NCBI GenBank assembly: GCA_035546295.1
Contig: DATKBT010000111.1
Coordinates: 1 to 64,000, forward strand
Source of the DNA: DATKBT01 sp035546295
GTDB lineage: Bacteria; Acidobacteriota; Thermoanaerobaculia; Multivoradales; Multivoraceae
Length of the DNA: 64,000 nt
Direction of reading: 5' to 3'
Shown: positions 33,870 to 41,702 of the stretch, piece by piece
How positions within the stretch are numbered: the stretch's first letter is position 1
Layout of the letters: the number at the start of each line of letters is the position of its first letter
Notes under the pieces: generated by a model
Databases searched by the model: none
What the model was told of the DNA's origin: nothing
Seen by the model: only the letters and a program-made list of their open reading frames with translations
Translations under genes and position numbers: made by a program

Positions 33870-35222
33870 GTGACCATCCGTCGCTGGGCCTCCTGGATTC
33901 CCTGCATCCTGGCGCTCGCCTGCGCATCGGGTCCGCAGCGCCCCGAGCGGGCACCCGACGTGCTGCTGCTCGTGGTCGACGGCCTGCGCGCGGACGCGGC
34001 GCCGGCGTGGATCGAAGCAGCGGGGCTGAGCGAGTGGCTCGGCGGCGAGGGTGTCCTGAGCTACGGGCGCGCCTACGCCCCCTCCTCGCTCGGCGTCCAG
34101 TCGCTGGCGGCGCTGCTGGGGGGCCGAATGCCCACCCACGGTGGCGCCATCGGGCTGGCGGAAGCCGAGCCCGCAGCGGCCGCGACGACCCTCGCCACCA
34201 CTCTGCGCCGCGGCGGGTACCGCACGGGCTTGGTCAGCCAGGCTGCGTGGGCGGCGCGGCCGGGCTTCGCGCGCGGCTTCGACGACCTGCAGGTGGCGCT
34301 CGCTTCGGGGTGGTCCGCGCAGGAGGTGGCGCAGCGCGCGCTGCAGGTGGTGGACGACTGGCGGTCAGCGGTCCCCGCTGATGCGCCGGGCGCGACGCCC
34401 TGGCTCCTGGTCGTCCACTGGACGCCGTTCGCAATCGACGGGCCGATGGCGTCGCAGGTTGCGTTCGAGACGGTGCTGGCCGATGCCGGAGCGGGCGTCG
34501 CCGCGCTGCGCCAGGGGCTCGAGGAGCGCGGCGCGCTTTCCGGCGCGGTGGTCGCGCTCACCGCGGGCCACGGTTTCGAGCGCAACGAGCACGGCGGCGT
34601 GGGCGCCGGGTGGACCGTTCACGAGGAGGCGATCCGGGTTCCGCTCGTGGTGCGCGGCCTGGCGTCCGCGCAGGGCGTCTCGAGCGACGCCCCGATCTCG
34701 ACGCTGGCGCTCGCTGCGAGCCTGCGTGAGCTGGCCGCGTCCGCCGGTCAGGAAGTCGCCGAGGAGAGCAGGGTCGCGCCGCTTCCGATCGCCGGCGCTC
34801 CAGAGCCGGTCGCCCCCGTGATCTCCGAGCTGGTGGTGCGTGAGCGAGCGATCGCTCGCGCCGTGATCGAGGGCGATCTGAAGTACCTCCGCATCCTGAA
34901 GGAGGTGCCTCCCCAGGACCGCGAGGTCGTCGCACGCGGCTACGAGGAACTGCAGGCGGCGATGCTGTCGGGCAGCATCCCCACCCCTCCGCTGTTCGGC
35001 GAGCCGGTGCGGGAGCTGCTGGTGCGGGTCGGGCCGGAGGGGGTCGCCGAGACCGAGCTGCCGCTGGCCGATCACCGCCAGGAGCTGTCGCGCCTGCGCG
35101 CCCTGCTGCGCGACTATCAGCGACTCTGCGAGGAGGGGGGCTGGGCTCCGCCCGAGATCACCGAGCGGCTGCTGGTCGACCTCGATGACGTCGAGCAGCT
35201 CGAGATCCTGGGATACATGTGA
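33870..35222 (+). CDS. sulfatase-like (alkaline phosphatase fold) lipoprotein, probably degenerate
   Basis: A 450-aa protein with a lipobox (LALAC near residue 18). The sulfatase fold is visible: LLLVVDGLRADA (first metal-site Asp kept), then AYAPSSLGVQSLAALLGGRMPTHGG in place of the CxPSR formylglycine box, and ALTAGHGFERNEHGG in place of TSDHGExxGEHG, followed by HEEAIRVPLVVRG. The catalytic Cys is missing and the Asp of the second metal motif is Gly, so normal sulfatase activity is unlikely. A phosphotransferase or pure binding role is possible. I chose the GTG at 33870, which starts the signal sequence; an ATG at 33828 is the alternative. It lies 58 bp upstream of the arylsulfotransferase-like gene on the same strand. 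Confidence 0.72.
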   Translation: MTIRRWASWIPCILALACASGPQRPERAPDVLLLVVDGLRADAAPAWIEAAGLSEWLGGEGVLSYGRAYAPSSLGVQSLAALLGGRMPTHGGAIGLAEAEPAAAATTLATTLRRGGYRTGLVSQAAWAARPGFARGFDDLQVALASGWSAQEVAQRALQVVDDWRSAVPADAPGATPWLLVVHWTPFAIDGPMASQVAFETVLADAGAGVAALRQGLEERGALSGAVVALTAGHGFERNEHGGVGAGWTVHEEAIRVPLVVRGLASAQGVSSDAPISTLALAASLRELAASAGQEVAEESRVAPLPIAGAPEPVAPVISELVVRERAIARAVIEGDLKYLRILKEVPPQDREVVARGYEELQAAMLSGSIPTPPLFGEPVRELLVRVGPEGVAETELPLADHRQELSRLRALLRDYQRLCEEGGWAPPEITERLLVDLDDVEQLEILGYM

Positions 35223-35280
35223 AGGTTCGCGCATCGTCGCGCGCGAGAGGTCCATTCGATTCAGCTCGAGGGGAAACGCC

Positions 35281-36927
35281 ATGTCGAAGCTCCGTCGCCA
35301 GTTCGCAGGGTGGTTGGCCGCGTCCGGAGCGGTGCTGACGCTGGGCGCCTGCGCCGGGCCGCCGGTCGCCGAGAACGTCTCGCTCGAGCCGGGACCGAAC
35401 CCGGCGGTGCCGCTGGTCGGCGTGCTCACCTTCACCAGCGACCGGCCGGTGGTGCCGACCCTGGTGATCGACGACGGCGAGCGTCGGCAGGAGGTGACGC
35501 CCGATGCCGAGCCCCGCACCGAGCACGAGGTCCCGGTGCTGGGGTTGCGCCCGGCGCGCGTGCACACCGTGACCGTGACGATCCGTGACGAGCGGGGCCG
35601 CGAGACGACGCTCGAGCCGCTCTCGATCGAGACCCCGGCGCTTCCCGACGACACTCCGCCGATCGCGGTGACCGTCCGCCGCCCGGCGGCGATGGAGCCC
35701 GGGATCACGATGATCCCGGTGTTCCGGTGGGAGAGCGCGACCGACGACGACCCGGACTGGGGAGTGGTCCTCGGAGTCGACGCCGAGGGCGAGGTGGTGT
35801 GGTTCTACAAGTCTCACACCGGCACCGAGGAGGTGCGCCGCAAGCGCAACGGCAACCTGATGTTCGGTGAGGGCCGGGACGGCCGGGTCGTCGAGATGGA
35901 CATGGTGGGCAACGTGGTGAGCACCTGGTATTCGAAGGGAGTGGTGCTCGACGAGCTCCCCGACGGAGCGATCCCGGTCGACACCGACGTCTTCCACCAC
36001 GACGTGATCGAGCTGGCTTCGGGCAACTTCCTGGGCCTCGGTTTGGCGGTGCGGCACTTCGAGGACTTTCCGGCGGAGTATCCGCCGGGGACGAAGCGAG
36101 CCCCGACCAACGTCGCAGGTGACGTGCTGATCGAGTTCCGCCCCGACGGCGCCACGGTGCGCCAATGGAACGTGCTGGACATTCTCGACCCGGAGCGTCT
36201 CGGCGAGGGCTCGCTCAACCAGTCCTTCTACGATGATCAGTACGAGGGCAGGGTCGATCCCCTGCCGATCGACATCTCGCACTCCAACGCCATCCTGTAC
36301 CTCGCGGACGAAGATGCGGCGGTCGTCTCGAGCAACTCCCAGTGCGTGATCTACAAGGTCGACCTGGCGACCGGCGAGCTCGAGTGGCTGCTCGGCGATC
36401 CGGCCGGCTGGCGCGAGCCGTGGGCGAGCAAGCTGCTCCAACCGAAGGGGGAGCTCACCTGGCCCTGCCACCAGCACGGCGTCGAGCGCACCCCGCGGGG
36501 CACCTACCTGCTCTACGACAACGGAGGCGCTCGGATGATCCCGCCGAACCCCGCGATGCCGCCCGACGAGCGCTACAGCCGGGTCGTCGAGTACCGCGTC
36601 GACGAGGAGGCTCGCACCGTCGAGGAGGTGTGGAGCTACGGCCCCGAGCACGAGCGCTTCATCTCCCCCTACATCTCGGACGCCGACCACCTCCCCGAGA
36701 CCGGCAACGTGCTGGTCACCGACGGCGGCCGCATGGCGGGCCCGAACGGCGAGATCCTGGGCACCTTCGGCGGGCGCCAGTGGGGGCGCGTCTTCGAGCT
36801 CACCTACGGCGAGCAGCCCGAGAAGGTGTGGGAGCTGGTGATCGACGATCCGGGGGGGCGTTACGCGATCTATCGGTCGCAGCGGTTCAAGAGCCTCTAC
36901 CCCAAGCTCGACCTGCCGACGGGATAG
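35281..36927 (+). CDS. arylsulfotransferase (ASST)-family lipoprotein
   Basis: A 548-aa secreted protein with a lipobox (LGAC, C near residue 22). The N-terminal ~120 residues are a beta-sandwich-like domain (TFTSDRPVVPTLVIDDG). From about 125 on it has the ASST propeller: VVLGVDAEGEVVWFYKS, GRVVEMDMVGNVVSTWY, the His-containing TDVFHHDVIEL and DISHSNAI segments, TWPCHQHGVER and a C-terminal blade RVFELTYGEQPEKVWEL. Family enzymes transfer sulfate between phenolic esters and acceptors, using conserved His and Arg residues. The ATG at 35281 has GAGGGG upstream. Pairing with a sulfatase-like gene suggests work on the same class of substrate. Confidence 0.88.
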   Translation: MSKLRRQFAGWLAASGAVLTLGACAGPPVAENVSLEPGPNPAVPLVGVLTFTSDRPVVPTLVIDDGERRQEVTPDAEPRTEHEVPVLGLRPARVHTVTVTIRDERGRETTLEPLSIETPALPDDTPPIAVTVRRPAAMEPGITMIPVFRWESATDDDPDWGVVLGVDAEGEVVWFYKSHTGTEEVRRKRNGNLMFGEGRDGRVVEMDMVGNVVSTWYSKGVVLDELPDGAIPVDTDVFHHDVIELASGNFLGLGLAVRHFEDFPAEYPPGTKRAPTNVAGDVLIEFRPDGATVRQWNVLDILDPERLGEGSLNQSFYDDQYEGRVDPLPIDISHSNAILYLADEDAAVVSSNSQCVIYKVDLATGELEWLLGDPAGWREPWASKLLQPKGELTWPCHQHGVERTPRGTYLLYDNGGARMIPPNPAMPPDERYSRVVEYRVDEEARTVEEVWSYGPEHERFISPYISDADHLPETGNVLVTDGGRMAGPNGEILGTFGGRQWGRVFELTYGEQPEKVWELVIDDPGGRYAIYRSQRFKSLYPKLDLPTG

Positions 36928-36973
36928 CCAGACGAACACCTGCCGAGCGATGGTGGGACGACGCCCGGTGGAG

Positions 36974-38200
36974 CTACCGCTCGAAGCGCCGCAGCACCTC
37001 GAGCACGCTTTCGATATCGCCGACCGTGTGGTCGGCGTTGACCTGGAAGCGGATCTCCTCGTCGCCGCGCGGCACCACCGGGTAGTTGAGCCCGGTGGCG
37101 AGGACGCCGTTCTCCTCGAGATGGCGCACCAGCGCGGCGGTGAGCGCGGTGTCGCGCACCATCAGCGGGACCACCGGGTGCTCTCCGGGGATCGTCTCGA
37201 AGCCGGCGTCGACCAGCCCCTGCTGAAAGCGCCGGGTCAGCTCGCGGAGGTGCGCGAGCAGGCGGCGCCCCTCCTCGCTGTCGAGGATCTCGAGCGCGGC
37301 GAGCGCGGCGGCGGCCTCGCCGCACGTGATCGGATTCGAGTAGATGTAGAGCGGCGCGGTCTCGCGCAGGTAGTCGACGAGCCCGCGGGGTCCGACGACG
37401 TAGCCGCCGTTGACGCCGAGCGCCTTGCCGAGGGTGGCGACCAGCAGGTCGGCGCGCCCTCCGGTCGCCTCCTCCGTGCCGCGACCGGTCTCGCCGAAGG
37501 CGCCCACCCCGTGGGAGTCGTCGACCATCAGCAGGGCGTTCTCCGGGAATCGCTCGTCGAACCGGCGGACCAGCCCGGCGATCTCGTCGAGCGGCGCGTG
37601 GTCGCCGCGCATCGAGAAGATCCCGTCGGTGACCGCGATGGCGCGCCGCGCGCCGTCCGCAGCGGCCGCCTCGAGCTGCGCCTCGAGCTCGCCGAGGTCG
37701 AGGTGGGCGTAGACCGACTTGCTCTTCGGTCGCGCCAGGCGCATCGCGTTGATGATGCAGTTGTGGTTCAGCGCATCGCTGATTACGGCGGTCTCGGCCG
37801 TGATCAGCGGCGCCATGACCCCGAGGGTCGTGGCGTACGCCGAGCTGAAGATCATGCCCGCCTCGCGGCCGTGGAAGGCAGCGAGCGCGCGCTCGAGCTC
37901 GACGTGCGGCGTGTAGGTGCCGCTGATGAAACGCACCGCTCCGGGGCCGACGCCGAAGGCGCGCCCCGCCCCCTCCTCGGCGCGCGCGAGCTCGTCGCGC
38001 ATCGCGAGGCCGAGATAGCTGTTCGAGTTCATCCGCAGGAAGGGGCTCTCGCCGCGGCCTTCGAGCAGGTAGCGCGGCCCGCGGTCGCCCTGGGCCGGGA
38101 TCACGCCGCGCACCACGTGCTCGTCGCCCTTGGCCACCCCGCGCTCACGGAGCGTCGCGACCTCCCCGGCCAGGACCTTCTCGAGTCGTTCGACGGGCAT
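36974..38200 (-). CDS. kbl: glycine C-acetyltransferase (2-amino-3-ketobutyrate CoA ligase)
   Basis: A 408-aa PLP-dependent alpha-oxoamine synthase. It shows NSYLGLAMRDEL, GTYTPHVELERALAAFHGRE, SDALNHNCIINAMRLA, DDSHGVGAFGETGRG and the PLP lysine in VATLGKALGVNGGYVVG. The sequence could also be an AONS/KBL-like synthase, but the neighbour decides for KBL: 11 bp upstream lies an SDR-type threonine dehydrogenase. It would convert 2-amino-3-oxobutanoate plus CoA to glycine and acetyl-CoA in the cytosol. The ATG is at 38198-38200 with GGGAGC upstream. It is convergent with the ASST gene. Confidence 0.9.
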   Translation of the reverse strand: MPVERLEKVLAGEVATLRERGVAKGDEHVVRGVIPAQGDRGPRYLLEGRGESPFLRMNSNSYLGLAMRDELARAEEGAGRAFGVGPGAVRFISGTYTPHVELERALAAFHGREAGMIFSSAYATTLGVMAPLITAETAVISDALNHNCIINAMRLARPKSKSVYAHLDLGELEAQLEAAAADGARRAIAVTDGIFSMRGDHAPLDEIAGLVRRFDERFPENALLMVDDSHGVGAFGETGRGTEEATGGRADLLVATLGKALGVNGGYVVGPRGLVDYLRETAPLYIYSNPITCGEAAAALAALEILDSEEGRRLLAHLRELTRRFQQGLVDAGFETIPGEHPVVPLMVRDTALTAALVRHLEENGVLATGLNYPVVPRGDEEIRFQVNADHTVGDIESVLEVLRRFER

Positions 38201-38211
38201 CGCTGTGCTCC

Positions 38212-39201
38212 CTACTTCCGATCCGCCGGTCTTCGTCCCTTGCCGCGCAGGAGCCGGCGTCTGGCGGCGAGCTTGTCGAGCATGTCGGCGGCCATGGTCT
38301 CGAGATCGTACTGCGGGCTCCACCCCCACTCCTCGCGCGCGGCCGAGTCGTCGAGCGAGTCGGGCCACGAGTCGGCGATCGCCTGGCGCACCGGGTCGAC
38401 CTCGTACTCGATCTCGAAGCCGGGAACGTGACGCTGGATCTCGCGCGCGAGCTCGGCGGGGGTGAAGCTCATCGCCGTGACGTTGAAGGCGTTGCGATGC
38501 ACCAACCGCTCGGCGGGCGCCTCCATCAGCTCGATCGCCGCGTGGAGGGCGTCGGGCATGTACATCATGTCGAGGCGGGTGTCGGGCTCGAGGAAGCAGA
38601 TGTAGGTCCGGTGGCGCACCGCCGAGTGGAAGATGTCGACCGCGTAGTCGGTGGTGCCGCCGCCGGGCGGCGCGACGTAGGAGATCAGCCCCGGGTAGCG
38701 CACGCCGCGGGTGTCGACACCGAAGCGGCGGTGATAGTAGTCGCCCAGCAGCTCGCCGGCGACCTTGGTGACGCCGTACATCGTGGTCGGTCGCTGGATG
38801 GTGTCCTGGGGCGTGTGCTCGCGCGGGGTGGTCGGGCCGAAGGCGCCGATCGAGCTCGGGAAGAACACCGCGCAGCCGTGGCCGCGGGCGACCTCGAGCA
38901 CGTTGTAGAGGCCTCCCATGTTGACCTCCCAGGCGATCTGCGGTCGCTCCTCGGCGATCGCCGAGAGCAGCGAGGCGAGGTGGAAGACGGTGTCGATCCG
39001 GAACTGCTCGACCGCTCGCAGCACCTGGCGCAGGTTGGTCACGTCGACCCGCTCGAAGGGTCCGCCCGCGATCCCGTCTCCGCGTTGCGGCATGCGCACG
39101 TCGGTGGCGACGACGGAGTCGTCGCCGTATCGCTCGCGCAGCTTCGGGATCAGCTCCGCGCCGATCTGGCCGAGTGCGCCGGTCACCAGAATGCGTTCCA
39201 C
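38212..39201 (-). CDS. SDR-type NAD-dependent L-threonine dehydrogenase / epimerase
   Basis: A 329-aa short-chain dehydrogenase of the extended (epimerase) type. The cofactor motif is ILVTGALGQIGAELIPKL, the active-site pair is YGVTKVAGE (YxxxK) with the serine in FFPSSIGAFGP, and the middle has PGLISYVAPPGGGTTDYAVD and RTYICFLEPDTRLDMMYM, a pattern typical of SDR threonine dehydrogenases such as those in Flavobacterium and animals. It would oxidise threonine to 2-amino-3-oxobutanoate for the Kbl enzyme encoded next. I use the GTG at 39199-39201 with a GGAG nine bases ahead; an ATG at 39252 has no SD and would add 17 residues. The call of epimerase instead is less likely given the operon. Confidence 0.88.
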   Translation of the reverse strand: MERILVTGALGQIGAELIPKLRERYGDDSVVATDVRMPQRGDGIAGGPFERVDVTNLRQVLRAVEQFRIDTVFHLASLLSAIAEERPQIAWEVNMGGLYNVLEVARGHGCAVFFPSSIGAFGPTTPREHTPQDTIQRPTTMYGVTKVAGELLGDYYHRRFGVDTRGVRYPGLISYVAPPGGGTTDYAVDIFHSAVRHRTYICFLEPDTRLDMMYMPDALHAAIELMEAPAERLVHRNAFNVTAMSFTPAELAREIQRHVPGFEIEYEVDPVRQAIADSWPDSLDDSAAREEWGWSPQYDLETMAADMLDKLAARRRLLRGKGRRPADRK

Positions 39202-39474
39202 CTGTCGCTCCGTCGGTCGTTCCGACCCCGTCGTGATTGCTTCCAGCCGCACGAAGCAGAGGTGTCCCGTGCTCGGGGGCGGAGCCTATCGGCTCCCTCT
39301 CCGATTCGTTGATCGATCCGGTCGCCGCGGCGCCGAGCCGTGTTCGGCCTCTCCGAAGCGATCGGGCGCGGGCAGGCGCACGATCGTGTCCCGATGCGGC
39401 GTCTTCCCCGACGCCACGAGTGGCGGTTCGTCGAGCAGGCGTCGTAGAGTGTCCTCGTCTCGAGGATCAAGACG

Positions 39475-40086
39475 ATGTTCCACCGGATCGGCTCGATCAT
39501 CGCCGCGGCGCCCCTGCTGTGGATGAGCTGGACGCTCGCGCGCCTGTGGGTGGACCCCGCCTCGAACGACGACGCGGCGAGCTGGGTGCGCTTCGGCGTC
39601 GGGCTCATGTTGCTCGAGTTCGTCCTGCTGCACTCCGGGGTCTTCGTCGGTGCGGGCGTCATCGCCGCCAAGACGCTGTTCAAGCGGATCCTGGTGTTCG
39701 CGGGCCTGCTCGTCTTCTATGGCGTGTTCGCCCTTGCCCTTTCGCTCGGCATCTCCAGCCGCGCAGTGCTCGAGATCTACGGCTTCGTGATGCTCGGGCG
39801 GTTCGTCTCGGTGCTCGCCGACGCCGGCTCGGGCACCGAGATGTTCATCGCCCGTTCGGTCGGCGGCACCGTGATCTACCTCCCCATGGTCTTCGCCTCG
39901 GTCCTGCTCCCCTGGCCGCGCCTGGGCATCACCGAGGAGTTGGCGGCGGCCGCGCGCACCGACAACTCGAGCGGCGTGTGGGTCGACGAGCCGCATCGCG
40001 CGATCGGCGCCGCGGCGATCTACTTCCTGCTGATGGGCCTGATCGAGCTGAGCGTCGCGTTCAAGAAGCCGGGCGGCAAGGACTGA
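39475..40086 (+). CDS. multi-TM membrane protein, function unknown
   Basis: A 203-aa protein with about five hydrophobic helices (residues about 5-24, 40-65, 70-95, 100-120, 130-150) and a sixth near the C-terminus (AAIYFLLMGLIELSVAF). A short polar loop precedes the last helix. No charged motif in the helices points to a transporter family. The ATG at 39475 has GAGGATC upstream. A nested hairpin at 40087-40122, immediately after the stop, probably ends its transcript. It lies alone between the threonine pair and the MBOAT gene. Confidence 0.8.
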   Translation: MFHRIGSIIAAAPLLWMSWTLARLWVDPASNDDAASWVRFGVGLMLLEFVLLHSGVFVGAGVIAAKTLFKRILVFAGLLVFYGVFALALSLGISSRAVLEIYGFVMLGRFVSVLADAGSGTEMFIARSVGGTVIYLPMVFASVLLPWPRLGITEELAAAARTDNSSGVWVDEPHRAIGAAAIYFLLMGLIELSVAFKKPGGKD

Positions 40087-40122
40087 GCCGCTCGGCGTCG
40101 CCGGTTGCACCGGCAGAGCGGC
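40087..40122 (+). terminator. nested hairpin after the membrane protein gene
   Basis: Inner stem GCCGGT-TGC-ACCGGC (40100-40114) lies inside outer arms GCCGCTC (40087-40093) and GAGCGGC (40116-40122), beginning directly at the stop codon. The U-tract is lacking, but position and strength make a terminator likely. Confidence 0.5.
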
Positions 40123-40295
40123 TCTGCGAGGACCGAGCCGCGAGCCGAGCCCGCGCGCCGGAACGCCCGGAACGACCGCCGAACGGGATGTCGAGGCGCC
40201 GCCAGCGTCGCGATCACGAGACCGCGAGGACGTGGGCGTCCGCGTGGACGACCAGACCCCTGAGGCCTCCCGGGGCATGCCGGAGTCCAGCACAG

Positions 40296-41702
40296 TCAGA
40301 ACTGGAAGTAGATGAAGGGCTGCACGTCGACCTGGACGAACAGCAGCACGATCGCGACCGCCACGCCGTAGCCGGCGGCGAACGCCCACCGTGGCCACCG
40401 CGCCGCCGCCGCCGTCCATTCTCCGCGCGCGCCGAGCGCGTGCGCCATCGCGAAGGCCACGATCAGGAGCCACCACCAGGGATCGAGCGTCGTCCTTCCC
40501 GGGCTCTCGAGCAGGAGCCATGACCTCACCGTCACCCACGCGCGCTCGAGGTCGTGGGCGCGAAAGAAGATCCAGCCGAGGCAGACCCAGGCCTGGGTGA
40601 GCGCGACCCCGGCGGCGACCGCGAGCGCCGTTCGCCGCACCCGCTCGCCGCGCCAGCGGCCCCACACCCGGTGCGCGCTGAGGGCGACGCCGTGAATCGC
40701 CCCCCACAGCACGAAGTTCCAGGCGGCGCCGTGCCAGAGCCCGCCGAGCAGCATGGTGATCATCAGGTTCCGGTGGGTCGCCAGCTCGCCGCGGCGGCTG
40801 CCGCCGAGCGGGATGTAGAGGTAGTCGCGCAGCCACGTCGACAGGCTGATGTGCCAGCGCTGCCAGAACTCTCGCGGAGAAGCCGCGACGTAGGGGTGGC
40901 GGAAGTTCGGCCCGAGGTCGTAGCCGAGGAGCCCGGCCGACGCGATCGCCATGTCGGAGTATCCCGAGAAGTCGCAGTAGATCTGGATCGCGTAGAGCAG
41001 GACCGCGATCCAGGCCGAGGCGGCGTCGTAGGCCTGGGGCGTGGCGAAGTAGGCGTCGACGGACGGAGCGACGTTGTCCGAGATGCAGGCTTTCTTGACG
41101 AAGCCGAGGAGGAACAGGGTGAGGTGCGGGGCGGCTCGCACCGCGGTCCAACGGCGGATGCGCGCGAGCTGCGGCAGGAAGTCGGCGGCACGAACGATCG
41201 GCCCGGCGACGAGCTGCGGGAAGAACCCGACGAAGAGCGCGAGGTCGAGGAGGTTTCGGGCCGGCTCGATCTTTCGGCGGTAGACGTCGATCGAGTAGCT
41301 CAGGGTCTGGAAGGTGTAGAAGCTGATGCCGACCGGCAGGACGATCTCGAGCGTCGAGCGGTGGAGGGTGAAGCCGAGCAGCGCGCCGAGCCCGGCCGCC
41401 GAGTCGACGAAGAAGCCGAAGTACTTGAAGAAGCCCAGCATGCCGAGGTTGACGGTCAGGCTGGCGATCAGCAGCGCCCGCCGCCGGCCTGCTCGCTCGG
41501 TGCGACCGAGCGCGATGCCGACCAGGTAGTCGACCAGCGTCGAGATCCAGATCAGCGACAGGAAGCGCCAGTCCCACGCGGCGTAGAAGACGTAGCTCAT
41601 CAGGAGCAGCCACACCTTGCGCGGGCGGTTCGCGGGCAGCGCCCAATAGGCCGCGAGCGCGGCGACGAAAAAGGCCAGGAACCGCAGCTCGGTGAAGATC
41701 AC
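40296..41702 (-). CDS. MBOAT-family membrane O-acyltransferase (AlgI-like)
   Basis: A 468-aa acyltransferase with about ten to twelve hydrophobic helices. The features are those of the AlgI/DltB group: FFKYFGFF, VLPVGISFYTFQTLSYSIDVYRRK, FFPQLVAGPIVRAADFLPQL, the active-site His in GLWHGAAWNFVLWGAIHG and a C-terminal WIFFRAHDLERAW. It moves acyl groups, typically acetyl, from the cytosol to an envelope glycan or teichoic acid-like acceptor. The start is GTG at 41700-41702, overlapping the stop of the upstream gene as GTGA, so the two are coupled. The partner is an SGNH-like protein. Confidence 0.92.
   Translation of the reverse strand: MIFTELRFLAFFVAALAAYWALPANRPRKVWLLLMSYVFYAAWDWRFLSLIWISTLVDYLVGIALGRTERAGRRRALLIASLTVNLGMLGFFKYFGFFVDSAAGLGALLGFTLHRSTLEIVLPVGISFYTFQTLSYSIDVYRRKIEPARNLLDLALFVGFFPQLVAGPIVRAADFLPQLARIRRWTAVRAAPHLTLFLLGFVKKACISDNVAPSVDAYFATPQAYDAASAWIAVLLYAIQIYCDFSGYSDMAIASAGLLGYDLGPNFRHPYVAASPREFWQRWHISLSTWLRDYLYIPLGGSRRGELATHRNLMITMLLGGLWHGAAWNFVLWGAIHGVALSAHRVWGRWRGERVRRTALAVAAGVALTQAWVCLGWIFFRAHDLERAWVTVRSWLLLESPGRTTLDPWWWLLIVAFAMAHALGARGEWTAAAARWPRWAFAAGYGVAVAIVLLFVQVDVQPFIYFQF

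Noticed and set aside
33681..34381. Continuation of the ADOP frame to a 354-codon protein
   Set aside because: After about 33675 the translation is Arg/Pro/Gly-rich and overlaps the sulfatase-like gene in another frame; the homologous part ends there.
35158..36939. Long minus-strand open frame opposite the arylsulfotransferase gene
   Set aside because: Composition is that of antisense shadows, while the plus strand has a signal peptide and propeller motifs.
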